Shown in pieces: positions 8,441 through 13,797 of a stretch of DNA of 20,677 nt. This stretch comes from a virus. The position numbers were made by a program, and so were the translations under genes. Below the pieces are notes generated by a model. The model did no database searches, was not told the DNA's origin, and worked only from the letters and a program-made list of their open reading frames with translations. The stretch's first letter is position 1. Every line of letters begins with the position of its first letter. Where the stretch lies: positions 1 through 20,677 of IMG/VR virus record IMGVR_UViG_3300020477_000168; one strand, 5' to 3'.

Positions 8441-9168
8441 TACATCAACCTCGTTTGTGCTAATATGTCATCCCATATTGGTTTTAGGTTTTCATTGATG
8501 TCGCATCCCCAGGCTTCACGTTCCAAATTATTTGCTGCAATTAATGTACTGCCTGAGCCACACATAGGATCTACTACTAAATCTCCATTATCAGTAGTTG
8601 TTAATATTAATCTACTAAGTAATTCAAACGGTATCTGATTTACATAGTTTAGCTTTTCTTTAGCGTTAAACTTACAGATGTTAATATCCCACCAATTATA
8701 GAGATTGCATCCACGTTTGCCTTTAGCTAATTGCTTTTGTATTCTTTTATCATTAAGATTCTTATATGGTTGAACTACGGCATCTATCTTTATCTTTGGT
8801 TCTTCTTTGACTAACCAAAGCACAGCCCTACTTGCTTTAGTAAATCGTTTACTTGAAAATCCAAAGTTACTATTGTAGACCCAAGTTATCCATTGATGTG
8901 TATTCCATTTAGTATCTTTAATTGTAGAATAGAGTTCAGCAGTTACTTCAGGATAATTTATCATAAAGAAAGATGCCGAATCCTTAGATACGTCGTATGC
9001 AATATCTAATACTTCTTTTATTGTTTGTTTGTACTCTTCGGGGTCTAAATTGTCCTTGTATTTAGATTGGTAATCAAATTTAATGTTATATGGGGGATCC
9101 ATAATAAACGTCTGAACATTTTTAACTTTAGGCAATGCCTTTCTAAAATCGTTTAGTTCAAAGTCCAT
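8440..9168 (-). CDS. Beta-class DNA methyltransferase (N6-adenine or N4-cytosine)
   Basis: A 242-residue amino-methyltransferase. Motif IV DPPYN (24-27 DPPY) comes before motif I VVDPMCGSGST (about 198-208), the order that defines the beta class; motif II-like GCDIN follows at 221-225 and the NQIPFELLSRLI helix precedes motif I. DPPY is more often found in N6-adenine enzymes, but N4-cytosine is not excluded. The recognition region lies between about 30 and 180 (for example HQWITWVYNSNFGF). No restriction nuclease is nearby, so it is an orphan methylase, probably protecting viral DNA from host restriction or marking it. Its ATG overlaps the end of the upstream mini-gene by 11 bases. Confidence 0.9.
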   Translation of the reverse strand: MDFELNDFRKALPKVKNVQTFIMDPPYNIKFDYQSKYKDNLDPEEYKQTIKEVLDIAYDVSKDSASFFMINYPEVTAELYSTIKDTKWNTHQWITWVYNSNFGFSSKRFTKASRAVLWLVKEEPKIKIDAVVQPYKNLNDKRIQKQLAKGKRGCNLYNWWDINICKFNAKEKLNYVNQIPFELLSRLILTTTDNGDLVVDPMCGSGSTLIAANNLEREAWGCDINENLKPIWDDILAQTRLM

Positions 9169-9277
9169 GATAGCCTTGTATGTGACAATCTATACATTCT
9201 TTACATCCATGCTCATCTTTAACAAACTCTTCAAGTTCGTCTTTGTTATATTCTTGTTTACAGTAAAAGCAGTTCAT
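9158..9277 (-). CDS. 39-residue CxxC zinc-binding mini-protein
   Basis: Encodes MNCFYCKQEYNKDELEEF, an acidic middle, and HGCKECIDCHIQGYHGL at the end. Cysteines at 3, 6, 25, 28 and 31 plus His32 form two knuckles suited to zinc. The sequence GGAGGAGTAGTGAG on the minus strand precedes the start as a plausible ribosome site. It lies one base after the stop of the basic mini-protein gene and overlaps the methylase start by 11 bases, so all three are almost certainly co-transcribed. Function unknown. Confidence 0.75.
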   Translation of the reverse strand: MNCFYCKQEYNKDELEEFVKDEHGCKECIDCHIQGYHGL

Positions 9278-9278
9278 T

Positions 9279-9473
9279 TTACTCACTACTCCTCCAATCA
9301 TCTATGCCCAGTTCATCTTTAACCATCTTATCAAAAACTTCAATAGGTAACCTTTTACCATTTCTTCGGGCAATTCTCCTTGCCATTTTAAAACGGTTCC
9401 AGACCTTTTCTAATTTCTTCTTTTCTTTTAAACGTTTAGTCGCTTTCTTAAGTGCTTTTTTCGTTACTACCAT
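9279..9473 (-). CDS. Basic 64-residue protein, first gene of the minus-strand operon
   Basis: A very lysine/arginine-rich, probably helical protein (MVVTKKALKKATKRLKEKKK, then RFKMARRIARRNGKRL), ending in an acidic tail (KDELGIDDWRSSE). The charge suggests nucleic acid binding. I chose the ATG at 9473 because it sits directly after AAAGGAAACAAAC, matching the leader in front of two plus-strand genes (at 9620 and 16816); an in-frame GTG at 9491 lies inside the predicted leader hairpin and is less likely. It is the promoter-proximal gene of the methylase operon. No family is recognised. Confidence 0.7.
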   Translation of the reverse strand: MVVTKKALKKATKRLKEKKKLEKVWNRFKMARRIARRNGKRLPIEVFDKMVKDELGIDDWRSSE

Positions 9474-9505
9474 GTTTGTTTCCTTTGCCACATTTTTTGT
9501 GTGGT
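9474..9505 (-). promoter_or_regulatory. 5'-terminal hairpin leader of the minus-strand operon
   Basis: The predicted mRNA begins A-CCACA-CAAAAAA-TGTGG: a 5-bp stem (9504-9500 with 9492-9488) and an A-rich 7-base loop, followed by CAAAGGAAACAAAC and the ATG. The same design with a different stem sequence stands before the genes at 9620 and 16816. Confidence 0.7.
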
Positions 9506-9539
9506 AATTCTAAGATAGGGTAGAGATATATAAGCTTTA
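9505..9539 (-). promoter_or_regulatory. Archaeal-type promoter of the minus-strand operon
   Basis: Read on the minus strand, positions 9539 to 9526 give TAAAGCTTATATAT, 13 bases of which are identical to the promoter boxes at 15316 and 16757. Using the spacing seen at those sites, 34 bases from the first T, transcription would start at A9505, the first base of a hairpin. This is a TATA-box (with upstream BRE-like purines) arrangement, in divergent orientation to the promoter at 9560. The start site is predicted, not measured. Confidence 0.75.
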
Positions 9540-9559
9540 TGCTATTTGGGTTAGAGGGG

Positions 9560-9594
9560 TAAAGTATATATAACCCCTTGTTATCTTAAGTTTA
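9560..9594 (+). promoter_or_regulatory. Archaeal-type promoter of the small-gene operon
   Basis: TAAAGTATATATAACC at 9560-9575 differs from the box at 16757 only in two central bases. Thirty-four bases after its first T is A9594, the first base of the leader hairpin, so the predicted start is there. The TATA core is bracketed by an inverted repeat GGGGT (9556-9560) and ACCCC (9573-9577), which could be an operator. It is back to back with the minus-strand promoter, with only about 20 bp between the two boxes. Confidence 0.75.
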
Positions 9595-9619
9595 CCCAAA
9601 AAGGGTAGGAAACAAAAAA
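9594..9619 (+). promoter_or_regulatory. 5'-terminal hairpin leader, ACCC/GGGT type
   Basis: ACCC (9594-9597), loop AAAAA, GGGT (9603-9606), then AGGAAACAAAAAA and ATG at 9620. The stem-loop is predicted to occupy the first bases of the mRNA. The element is nearly identical to the leader at 16791. AGGA may serve as a weak ribosome site. Confidence 0.7.
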
Positions 9620-9826
9620 ATGAAAACAAAAACCGAAACCTTTGAATCTTTTGTAGAATCAAAGTTAGTCAAAAACCACAGAGATACTATGATCGTAAGA
9701 GCTTATGGGCATGAAGCCTTAGTTCAAGACATAGAACAATGGCCTCACTTACACAAAGATGTATGTGTTTATGAATTAACCAAAGCAAGATTGTTAGGGC
9801 CATATTCATCATTAGGAAGTGCATAA
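9620..9826 (+). CDS. Hypothetical 68-residue protein, first gene of the plus-strand small-gene operon
   Basis: Encodes MKTKTETFESFVESKLVKNH, then a mixed region (DTMIVRAYGHEALVQDIEQW) and a short C-terminus. It has no cysteine pairs, membrane segment or known motif; predicted mostly helical with one strand. It is the promoter-proximal gene of the train that runs to 11561 and is translated from the conserved hairpin leader, so it is probably expressed early and strongly. The first codons (ATGAAAACAAAAACC) are A-rich like those of the gene at 16816, as if the leader element extends into the coding region. Function unknown. Confidence 0.7.
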   Translation: MKTKTETFESFVESKLVKNHRDTMIVRAYGHEALVQDIEQWPHLHKDVCVYELTKARLLGPYSSLGSA

Positions 9827-9827
9827 A

Positions 9828-10013
9828 ATGAACAACAAAAAAGAACAGTTCCCAAATATGGATACTTCCGTATTTGAAGAACAGATGATAGAGATTGGCG
9901 TATTTACGCCTGTAACTGAAGAGCCATGTGTGAACACTGGGCCTTTTGGTAGCAAATCCAAACCCTGTGGATGCACTATCTGTAAGGCAATACCAAGAAG
10001 GGAGGTGGACTAA
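9828..10013 (+). CDS. Hypothetical 61-residue protein with a C-terminal Cys cluster
   Basis: I chose the ATG at 9828, one base after the previous stop and preceded by GGAAGTG; an in-frame GTG at 9819 is also possible. The N-terminal half is acidic (TSVFEEQMIEIGVFT), and the C-terminal half holds Cys34, Cys47, Cys49 and Cys52 (KPCGCTICKAIPRREVD), which could bind one metal ion. The gene is followed by GGGAGGTGGAC, a strong ribosome site for the next gene. No family is recognised. Confidence 0.65.
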   Translation: MNNKKEQFPNMDTSVFEEQMIEIGVFTPVTEEPCVNTGPFGSKSKPCGCTICKAIPRREVD

Positions 10014-10142
10014 ATGATTTGTAACTGCGAAGTTATTAAAGCAAGGATGCCTCGATGGAAAGCAACAAATCGTTGGAATAAAGATAAGGTAGGAACACCT
10101 ATAGAATACATAATTTGTAACTGTCCAGAGGTAGATAGATGA
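10014..10142 (+). CDS. 42-residue CxC mini-protein
   Basis: Starts with ATG immediately after the preceding stop, with GGGAGGTGG 4-12 bases upstream as a strong ribosome site. It encodes MICNCEVIKARMPRWKATNR, then a loop and IICNCPEVDR. Two matching ICNC units at residues 2-5 and 34-37 frame a basic, Trp-containing middle, so the pair probably folds around one zinc ion. Its stop overlaps the next ATG (ATGA). The role is unknown, but it belongs to a series of cysteine mini-proteins. Confidence 0.7.
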   Translation: MICNCEVIKARMPRWKATNRWNKDKVGTPIEYIICNCPEVDR

Positions 10143-10288
10143 AATGTATTAAATGTTCAGGAGAAATTACTGCAGAAACAATAGATGCAGGATCCTATGA
10201 TTGTTGTATTTTAAGTTGTTCAGCCTGTGGAACTATTGTAGATAAGACTTGGAATAAAAAAACTAAGGAGGAAAGAGATGGAAACTGA
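10139..10288 (+). CDS. 49-residue zinc-ribbon mini-protein
   Basis: Encodes MKCIKCSGEITAETIDAGSY, then DCCILSCSACGTIVDK. Cys3/Cys6 and Cys27/Cys30 form two CxxC knuckles, with an extra Cys22-Cys23; the spacing and the CxxCG end resemble a zinc ribbon such as those in transcription factors. It overlaps the preceding gene at ATGA and the next gene by 11 bases, where the AAGGAGGAAAGAG ribosome site of the next gene lies inside this one. Function unknown. Confidence 0.7.
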   Translation: MKCIKCSGEITAETIDAGSYDCCILSCSACGTIVDKTWNKKTKEERDGN

Positions 10289-10511
10289 AAGTTATACTTT
10301 GAAGATGGGGATTACTGTATCAGGTACTAAGCAATACGAATCCATTAGAATTGATGTTAGCGAAACAGTAACTCTTGATTCTAAAGAACAAGCAGATGAC
10401 CAAATTAAACAATACAGCTTTAGACAATTAAGGAAAGGTCTAAAACTTAAGATCTTAGAATCGGTGGCAGATGCTAAAGAAGTTGTAGCATTATCAAGAG
10501 GTAAAGCATGA
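10278..10511 (+). CDS. Hypothetical 77-residue beta-strand-rich protein
   Basis: Encodes METESYTLKMGITVSGTKQY, then ESIRIDVSETVTLDSKEQAD, a helix (QIKQYSFRQLRKGLKLKILE) and a short end. The alternating pattern suggests two or three strands followed by helices, a small alpha/beta domain. The ATG has a strong ribosome site (AAGGAGGAAAGAG). It overlaps the next gene at ATGA. There are no cysteines. Not recognised; location in the operon suggests an accessory host-takeover role. Confidence 0.65.
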   Translation: METESYTLKMGITVSGTKQYESIRIDVSETVTLDSKEQADDQIKQYSFRQLRKGLKLKILESVADAKEVVALSRGKA

Positions 10512-10693
10512 GTGATTGTCCAGAATGTATCTGGAACCCAGAGTCAAAGTATTATTCTTTGGGAGTCCATAAGATGATTATCAAGAAGGAGAAACAGGAA
10601 AAGGCACAGGAATTGCGTGAAGTGCGTAAGGAAAAGGCACGAATGAGACGTAAAGGGCTAAGTATTATTGAAAGGATTTTAAGAGGTAAATAA
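10508..10693 (+). CDS. Hypothetical 61-residue basic protein with one CxxC
   Basis: Begins MSDCPECIWNPESKYYS with a single Cys4-x2-Cys7 pair, then becomes a long charged helix (KMIIKKEKQEKAQELREVRK, then KARMRRKGLSIIERILRGK). The Lys/Arg/Glu-rich helix could be a coiled coil or contact nucleic acid. With only one pair, zinc binding would need a dimer. Joined to neighbours by ATGA at the start and TAATG at the end. Function unknown. Confidence 0.65.
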   Translation: MSDCPECIWNPESKYYSLGVHKMIIKKEKQEKAQELREVRKEKARMRRKGLSIIERILRGK

Positions 10694-10875
10694 TGGCAGA
10701 TGCAAAGCACGTTTGGATTGTTGTGTTAGATGAAGTAGTTAAACACGTTAAACAGTTTGTAGCCAATAATCCTATGAAATATGAAGGCAAAGAGCTTGAA
10801 GCATATACTGTTGGTTTAGGAATGGTTGGCGTTCTTTGTAAAAAGATGATCGAAGATATAAAGGAGAACAAATGA
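10693..10875 (+). CDS. Hypothetical 60-residue helical protein
   Basis: Encodes MADAKHVWIVVLDEVVKHVK, then QFVANNPMKYEGKELEAYTV and a Gly/Val-rich amphipathic end (GLGMVGVLCKKMIEDIKENK). It has no CxxC and no clear membrane segment. It overlaps the previous gene at TAATG and the next at ATGA, so it is part of the coupled train. Not recognised. Confidence 0.65.
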   Translation: MADAKHVWIVVLDEVVKHVKQFVANNPMKYEGKELEAYTVGLGMVGVLCKKMIEDIKENK

Positions 10876-10967
10876 GCTATTGGCGTTGTAAAAGCTGTGG
10901 CTTTGTAATGGGAACTGTGGAGTATGAATCTACCAATGGTTTTTGCAAGGAGTGTCGGTATGAGTAA
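10872..10967 (+). CDS. 31-residue zinc-ribbon mini-protein
   Basis: Encodes MSYWRCKSCGFVMGTVEYES and TNGFCKECRYE. Cys6/Cys9 and Cys25/Cys28 make a minimal zinc ribbon (CxxCG ... CxxC). It begins at an ATGA overlap with the previous gene and overlaps the next gene by 8 bases. The gene is short, but both cysteine pairs and both overlaps support it. Confidence 0.7.
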   Translation: MSYWRCKSCGFVMGTVEYESTNGFCKECRYE

Positions 10968-11148
10968 TCATAAGACGTGTCCTAATTGCAAGAAGGTTTA
11001 CATTCCCGATTTTACTTATGAGGATGCTAAACCAGGAACTATTTACAAAGAACAGCACATTACAGGCATTTGTTCAGATCAATGCTGGGACGAGTTCTTA
11101 GGAATAAAACATAAGGATACTTGTATGTGTGTGGAGTGTTTAGGATGA
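10960..11148 (+). CDS. 62-residue cysteine-rich zinc-binding protein
   Basis: I chose the ATG at 10960 (MSNHKTCPNCKKVYIP), because the longer in-frame start at 10924 would lie deep in the preceding gene. Cys7 and Cys10 form the first knuckle, Cys38 and Cys42 a second (GICSDQCWDEF), and Cys55, Cys57 and Cys60 a third (DTCMCVECLG). With seven cysteines it could hold two zinc ions. It resembles treble-clef or ribbon proteins in general but no family is recognised. It ends in an ATGA overlap with the membrane mini-protein. Confidence 0.7.
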   Translation: MSNHKTCPNCKKVYIPDFTYEDAKPGTIYKEQHITGICSDQCWDEFLGIKHKDTCMCVECLG

Positions 11149-11252
11149 TTCCCTATGTATTGATGGGAATTGTGTTTGGTTGGTTTTTCGGCTTCTGGGC
11201 TGGTGTTGGTTGGGAACAGGATCGAAACAAAAGGAGAAGAAGGCATGAGTGA
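11145..11252 (+). CDS. 35-residue membrane mini-protein with a glycine zipper
   Basis: Encodes MIPYVLMGIVFGWFFGFWAG followed by VGWEQDRNKRRRRHE. Residues 2-22 are one hydrophobic transmembrane helix with glycines at 8, 12, 16 and 20, an exact GxxxGxxxGxxxG zipper, and a strongly basic tail that should stay in the cytoplasm. Such helices pack tightly and can oligomerise in membranes. The gene overlaps its neighbours at ATGA and by 8 bases, so it is not a chance frame. A holin-like or membrane-disturbing role is possible, but no lysis partner is seen. It is the only clear membrane protein in the small-gene train. Confidence 0.7.
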   Translation: MIPYVLMGIVFGWFFGFWAGVGWEQDRNKRRRRHE

Positions 11253-11418
11253 CCCAATTCCTTACAAATGTAATATGTGTGATAACATAGGCTTTAGACA
11301 AAACTGCAAAGAACATAAAACAGTTCATGGACATGGCCTGGTTCATTTGGATAAAATATACAAGGAAGATAGTAAGGCATGGTGGTTGTGTAATGCTTGC
11401 TCAGAGAGGGAACAATGA
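11245..11418 (+). CDS. 57-residue zinc-binding mini-protein with Cys and His
   Basis: Encodes MSDPIPYKCNMCDNIGFRQN, then CKEHKTVHGHGLVHLDKIYK and WWLCNACSEREQ. Cys9/Cys12 and Cys49/Cys52 form two CxxC knuckles, with Cys21, His24, His28 and His30 between them, so one or two zinc ions could be bound. The middle is His-rich and basic. The start is the ATG at 11245 (an upstream in-frame start exists at 11170 but lies inside the membrane gene). Ends at ATGA with the next gene. Confidence 0.7.
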   Translation: MSDPIPYKCNMCDNIGFRQNCKEHKTVHGHGLVHLDKIYKEDSKAWWLCNACSEREQ

Positions 11419-11561
11419 TTAGTAATGTTACGTGCCACTACTGTGGAGCCGAAAGACATCCCTCTTATGGATATTGGCAAGTTATCTATACTAAAAGCAA
11501 TCCAAACACAATTCTGTGTCCAAGATGCCAAAAAAGAAGGAGGGAAGGTAATATACAATAA
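11415..11561 (+). CDS. 48-residue zinc-ribbon mini-protein, last of the train
   Basis: Encodes MISNVTCHYCGAERHPSYGY, then WQVIYTKSNPNTILCPRCQK and RRREGNIQ. Cys7/Cys10 and Cys35/Cys38 make a zinc ribbon, and the basic end (KRRREG) suggests nucleic acid contact. It is the last gene before the AT-rich control region at 11561. The shape resembles small ribbon proteins of archaeal viruses in general. Confidence 0.7.
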   Translation: MISNVTCHYCGAERHPSYGYWQVIYTKSNPNTILCPRCQKRRREGNIQ

Positions 11562-11601
11562 TCATATTTATTATACATATTATCATATTTATTATATGTA
11601 T
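11561..11601 (+). repeat. Tandem 15-bp AT-rich repeat with an inverted repeat (putative operator)
   Basis: ATCATATTTATTATA occurs exactly at 11561-11575 and again at 11582-11596, a 21-bp period, about two helical turns. An overlapping inverted repeat ATACATA (11573-11579) / TATGTAT (11595-11601) is also present. It lies just upstream of the promoter of the RHH regulator gene. The arrangement suits cooperative binding of a small dimeric regulator. Confidence 0.55.
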
Positions 11602-11608
11602 GATTTAT

Positions 11609-11643
11609 TAAAACTTAAATAGGTTAATCTTATACCATGAAAT
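11609..11643 (+). promoter_or_regulatory. Promoter of the RHH regulator gene, probably near-leaderless
   Basis: TAAAACTTAAATA at 11609-11621 matches the shared box TAAAGCTTATATA at 11 of 13 positions. The 34-base spacing seen elsewhere puts the predicted start at about 11643, only 4 bases before the ATG at 11647. The mRNA would be almost leaderless and lacks the hairpin leader, unlike the other units. Confidence 0.55.
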
Positions 11644-11646
11644 CCT

Positions 11647-12222
11647 ATGACCCGAAGAAGAATTAATAGTAATGAAGTGCGCATTCCAAGAACTATAACT
11701 GTATCTCCCAGCTTTTGGGAGAGATTCAAAGTATGGTGTAGAGGAAGGTCAATGTCTGAGATGATAGAAATGGCTGCTATTAGAATGATGGATGAAAAGA
11801 ATGACGTATTATCCTTGTCTCAACAAATTGAAGAAATTAATCAAACAATATCTGAAAAGAAGTACGATTACAAAAAGCTGCAGGTTGACATTGAAAATGA
11901 TGAACTTAATCGATCCTTACTACAAGAAAGAATGGCTGAAATGAAATCATCTGAAAAAGCATTAGAACTACAAGCTAAAGAAGACAATGAGTTTATGCAA
12001 ATGGTAGTTAGTGACAAGTTAGGAATGATACGCAGAAGCTTTCCTTCCTGGATGCACGAAGAAGAAGAAAGAGCAGCCTATATGCCCTCTATAGATACTG
12101 TAAAAGAAAGATCCACCGTTCTTGATAAATACAATACAGTTAAAACAAAGATGGCTTGGATAGCTCTTAAGTTTCCTGAAAAAGACTGGGAAATGTGGTT
12201 AAAACGGGAGACAATTATATAA
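11647..12222 (+). CDS. Ribbon-helix-helix protein with a long coiled coil
   Basis: A 191-residue protein. Residues about 10-50 fit a ribbon-helix-helix domain: a strand (VRIPRTITVSP), helix A (FWERFKVWCRGR) and helix B after a Ser-Met turn (MSEMIEMAAIRMM). Residues about 55-115 are a charged coiled coil (QQIEEINQTISEKKYDYKKL and onward), then a helical C-terminal part with a Trp-rich end (KTKMAWIALKFPEKDWEMWL). RHH proteins bind DNA as dimers and often repress their own promoters; the coiled coil could raise oligomer state. It sits directly downstream of the AT-rich repeats, so these may be its operators. The RHH call is from pattern. Confidence 0.65.
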   Translation: MTRRRINSNEVRIPRTITVSPSFWERFKVWCRGRSMSEMIEMAAIRMMDEKNDVLSLSQQIEEINQTISEKKYDYKKLQVDIENDELNRSLLQERMAEMKSSEKALELQAKEDNEFMQMVVSDKLGMIRRSFPSWMHEEEERAAYMPSIDTVKERSTVLDKYNTVKTKMAWIALKFPEKDWEMWLKRETII

Positions 12223-12244
12223 CCCTGAATCGGATAGTATAAAC

Positions 12245-12409
12245 ATGGCATACAAGAATAGACCGTATCAATATTTGCTTACGTTCCCAAAAGGAACGAA
12301 GAACAGTTGGGATGAATTTGTTAAGATCTCAAAAGAGCAAGGTAGACCTGTATCTGAGTTAGCTAGACAAGTTATCAAAGCGTACGTCAAAGAAAACAAG
12401 TCTAAATAA
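12245..12409 (+). CDS. Small ribbon-helix-helix-like protein
   Basis: A 54-residue protein encoding MAYKNRPYQYLLTFPKGTKN and SWDEFVKISKEQGRPVSELA followed by RQVIKAYVKENKSK. A strand (YQYLLTFP), a helix (WDEFVKISKEQG), a turn with R-P-V-S, and a second helix (SELARQVIKAYVKEN) match the minimal RHH fold. It starts 22 bases after the preceding gene and ends at a TAATG overlap with the next, so it is in the terminase operon. Likely a DNA-binding regulator; target unknown. Confidence 0.7.
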   Translation: MAYKNRPYQYLLTFPKGTKNSWDEFVKISKEQGRPVSELARQVIKAYVKENKSK

Positions 12410-12540
12410 TGGCCGTTAAACCAATAGATTTATTTGAAGTTAAAAAACTGATTGAAAAAGCTTGGGAGCAAGTTTATCAAAGAATTGATGAAATTAGAGA
12501 CCTTGAAAAAAATCTCGCTAAATTAATTAAAGAGGATTAA
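12409..12540 (+). CDS. Hypothetical 43-residue helical protein
   Basis: Encodes MAVKPIDLFEVKKLIEKAWE and QVYQRIDEIRDLEKNLAKLI ending KED. The sequence is one long amphipathic helix or short coiled coil, with no cysteines. It is coupled at TAATG on both sides between the RHH gene and the terminase small subunit. It might be a small partner of the packaging complex, but there is no direct evidence. Confidence 0.6.
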   Translation: MAVKPIDLFEVKKLIEKAWEQVYQRIDEIRDLEKNLAKLIKED

Positions 12541-13025
12541 TGCCACGTTATGATGATGTTATTAAAGAAGAAGCAAGAGCATTGTATCTACAAGGTATGG
12601 GATACAAAACCATTGCAACTAAATTAAGGGAACAACATAAAAACAAACTATCATTTACTACAATTAAAAGATGGGCTGATAAAGAAAGCTGGAAAGATAT
12701 TTTAGAAAAACAAAGGAAGGCCATACGTTCCGAAACGAATCGAAATGCAACCCGTTCTAATATAAAGAATATTAAAACACTACAAGCAATACGTTCTAAA
12801 TTTATATCACAATTAGAAACCAGTTCATCTGAGATACGACCTTATGAGATAGTTGGTGTGATTAAAGAGCTACAAAGACTTGAAGGTGCATTAGACATAC
12901 AGAATGTACTTATAGAAGAAATAGCAGAACTGTTACCAGAAGCAATGAAAAAAGCTAAGATCCCACAAAAGAAGATTAATCTTACAATTAGATATTGGGT
13001 AGAGATGGTCCAGGAGATGGAATGA
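12540..13025 (+). CDS. terS: Putative terminase small subunit
   Basis: A 161-residue protein two genes before the large subunit. The N-terminus has a helix-turn-helix (DDVIKEEARALYLQGMGYKT, then IATKLREQ) followed by TTIKRWADKESWKDI, a phrase of the HTH-plus-tryptophan type frequent in small terminases (W-A-x-K-E-x-W). A helical region follows (residues about 75-135, including RSKFISQLETSSSEIRPYEI) that would form the oligomer, and a short end. Small subunits recognise viral DNA at the packaging start and activate the large subunit. Size (typical 130-200) and order support the call. It overlaps the C5 methylase at ATGA. Confidence 0.75.
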   Translation: MPRYDDVIKEEARALYLQGMGYKTIATKLREQHKNKLSFTTIKRWADKESWKDILEKQRKAIRSETNRNATRSNIKNIKTLQAIRSKFISQLETSSSEIRPYEIVGVIKELQRLEGALDIQNVLIEEIAELLPEAMKKAKIPQKKINLTIRYWVEMVQEME

Positions 13026-13642
13026 AGATACTGAATCTTTATGCAGGCATTGGTGGCAATCGGAAACTATGGGGTGACGAACACGATATAACTGCCGTAG
13101 AATACGATCCCGAAACTGCTGAAGTTTACAAACAACACTTTCCTAATGATAATGTAATTGTTACAGACGCACATCAGTATCTATTAGACAATCACCAGGA
13201 CTTTGATTTTATTTGGAGTAGTCCACCTTGCCCAACTCATAGCGATATAAGACGATGTGGAGTCCAGGCTGGACAATATGAAGCAATATATCCAGACATG
13301 GAATTATACCAGGAAATTATATTATTACAAAACTTTGCGGATCAAAAAACCAAGTGGGTTATTGAAAATGTTATTCCATATTATGAACCGTTGATAGCTC
13401 CTTCTAAAGTATTACACCGTCACAATTACTGGGCTAATTTTATAATAATTAATTATAATGTAAATGATAATAGAATACATAATGAAATATCTGGTGGCAA
13501 TGAACTGTATGGTTTTAATTTAAAAGATACTGACATTAAAGATAAAAGAAAAGCATTAAGGAATATGGTTAATCCTGATTTGGGATTACATATATTCAAG
13601 TGCGCCCAGGACAAGATAGTAACATTGGAGGCATTTGTCTAA
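13022..13642 (+). CDS. C5-cytosine DNA methyltransferase
   Basis: A 206-residue methylase. Residues 3-12 are motif I (ILNLYAGIGG), residues 26-32 carry motif II (VEYDPET), residues 64-74 contain motif IV (IWSSPPCPTHS) with catalytic Cys70, and residues 115-117 (ENV) are motif VI. A terminal RNMVNPDLG is a motif X-like end and LHRHNYWANF resembles the RHR region of phage C5 enzymes. It is shorter than typical 300-400 residue enzymes, as in many phages, and the recognition domain is small. I chose the ATG at 13022 (MKILNLY), which overlaps the terminase small subunit stop; a longer in-frame start is at 12995. It lies between the two terminase genes. Confidence 0.9.
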   Translation: MKILNLYAGIGGNRKLWGDEHDITAVEYDPETAEVYKQHFPNDNVIVTDAHQYLLDNHQDFDFIWSSPPCPTHSDIRRCGVQAGQYEAIYPDMELYQEIILLQNFADQKTKWVIENVIPYYEPLIAPSKVLHRHNYWANFIIINYNVNDNRIHNEISGGNELYGFNLKDTDIKDKRKALRNMVNPDLGLHIFKCAQDKIVTLEAFV

Positions 13643-13797
13643 TGTTTAGAATTTGTGATAGCGAAACAGGAGAAGTCCTATTTGAAACTACAGATATACA
13701 GAAACTATCGGAATATCTTTACGATAAACAAATGAAATACATTACAGTATCAAGAAATCAGGAGTATATTGACAAATGTCTGATATCGAAGGATTAG
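13642..13797 (+). CDS. Hypothetical 51-residue protein
   Basis: Encodes MFRICDSETGEVLFETTDIQ and KLSEYLYDKQMKYITVSRNQ followed by EYIDKCLISKD. It starts at ATG 13642, overlapping the methylase stop as TAATG. It seems to be a small beta-alpha-beta fold. It overlaps the start of the large terminase gene by 22 bases, which supports coupled translation. No function is assigned. Confidence 0.65.
   Translation: MFRICDSETGEVLFETTDIQKLSEYLYDKQMKYITVSRNQEYIDKCLISKD

Noticed and set aside
12995-13021. Longer start for the C5 methylase giving MGRDGPGDG upstream
   Set aside because: The ATG at 13022 begins at the conserved motif I region, overlaps the terminase stop, and matches family starts.
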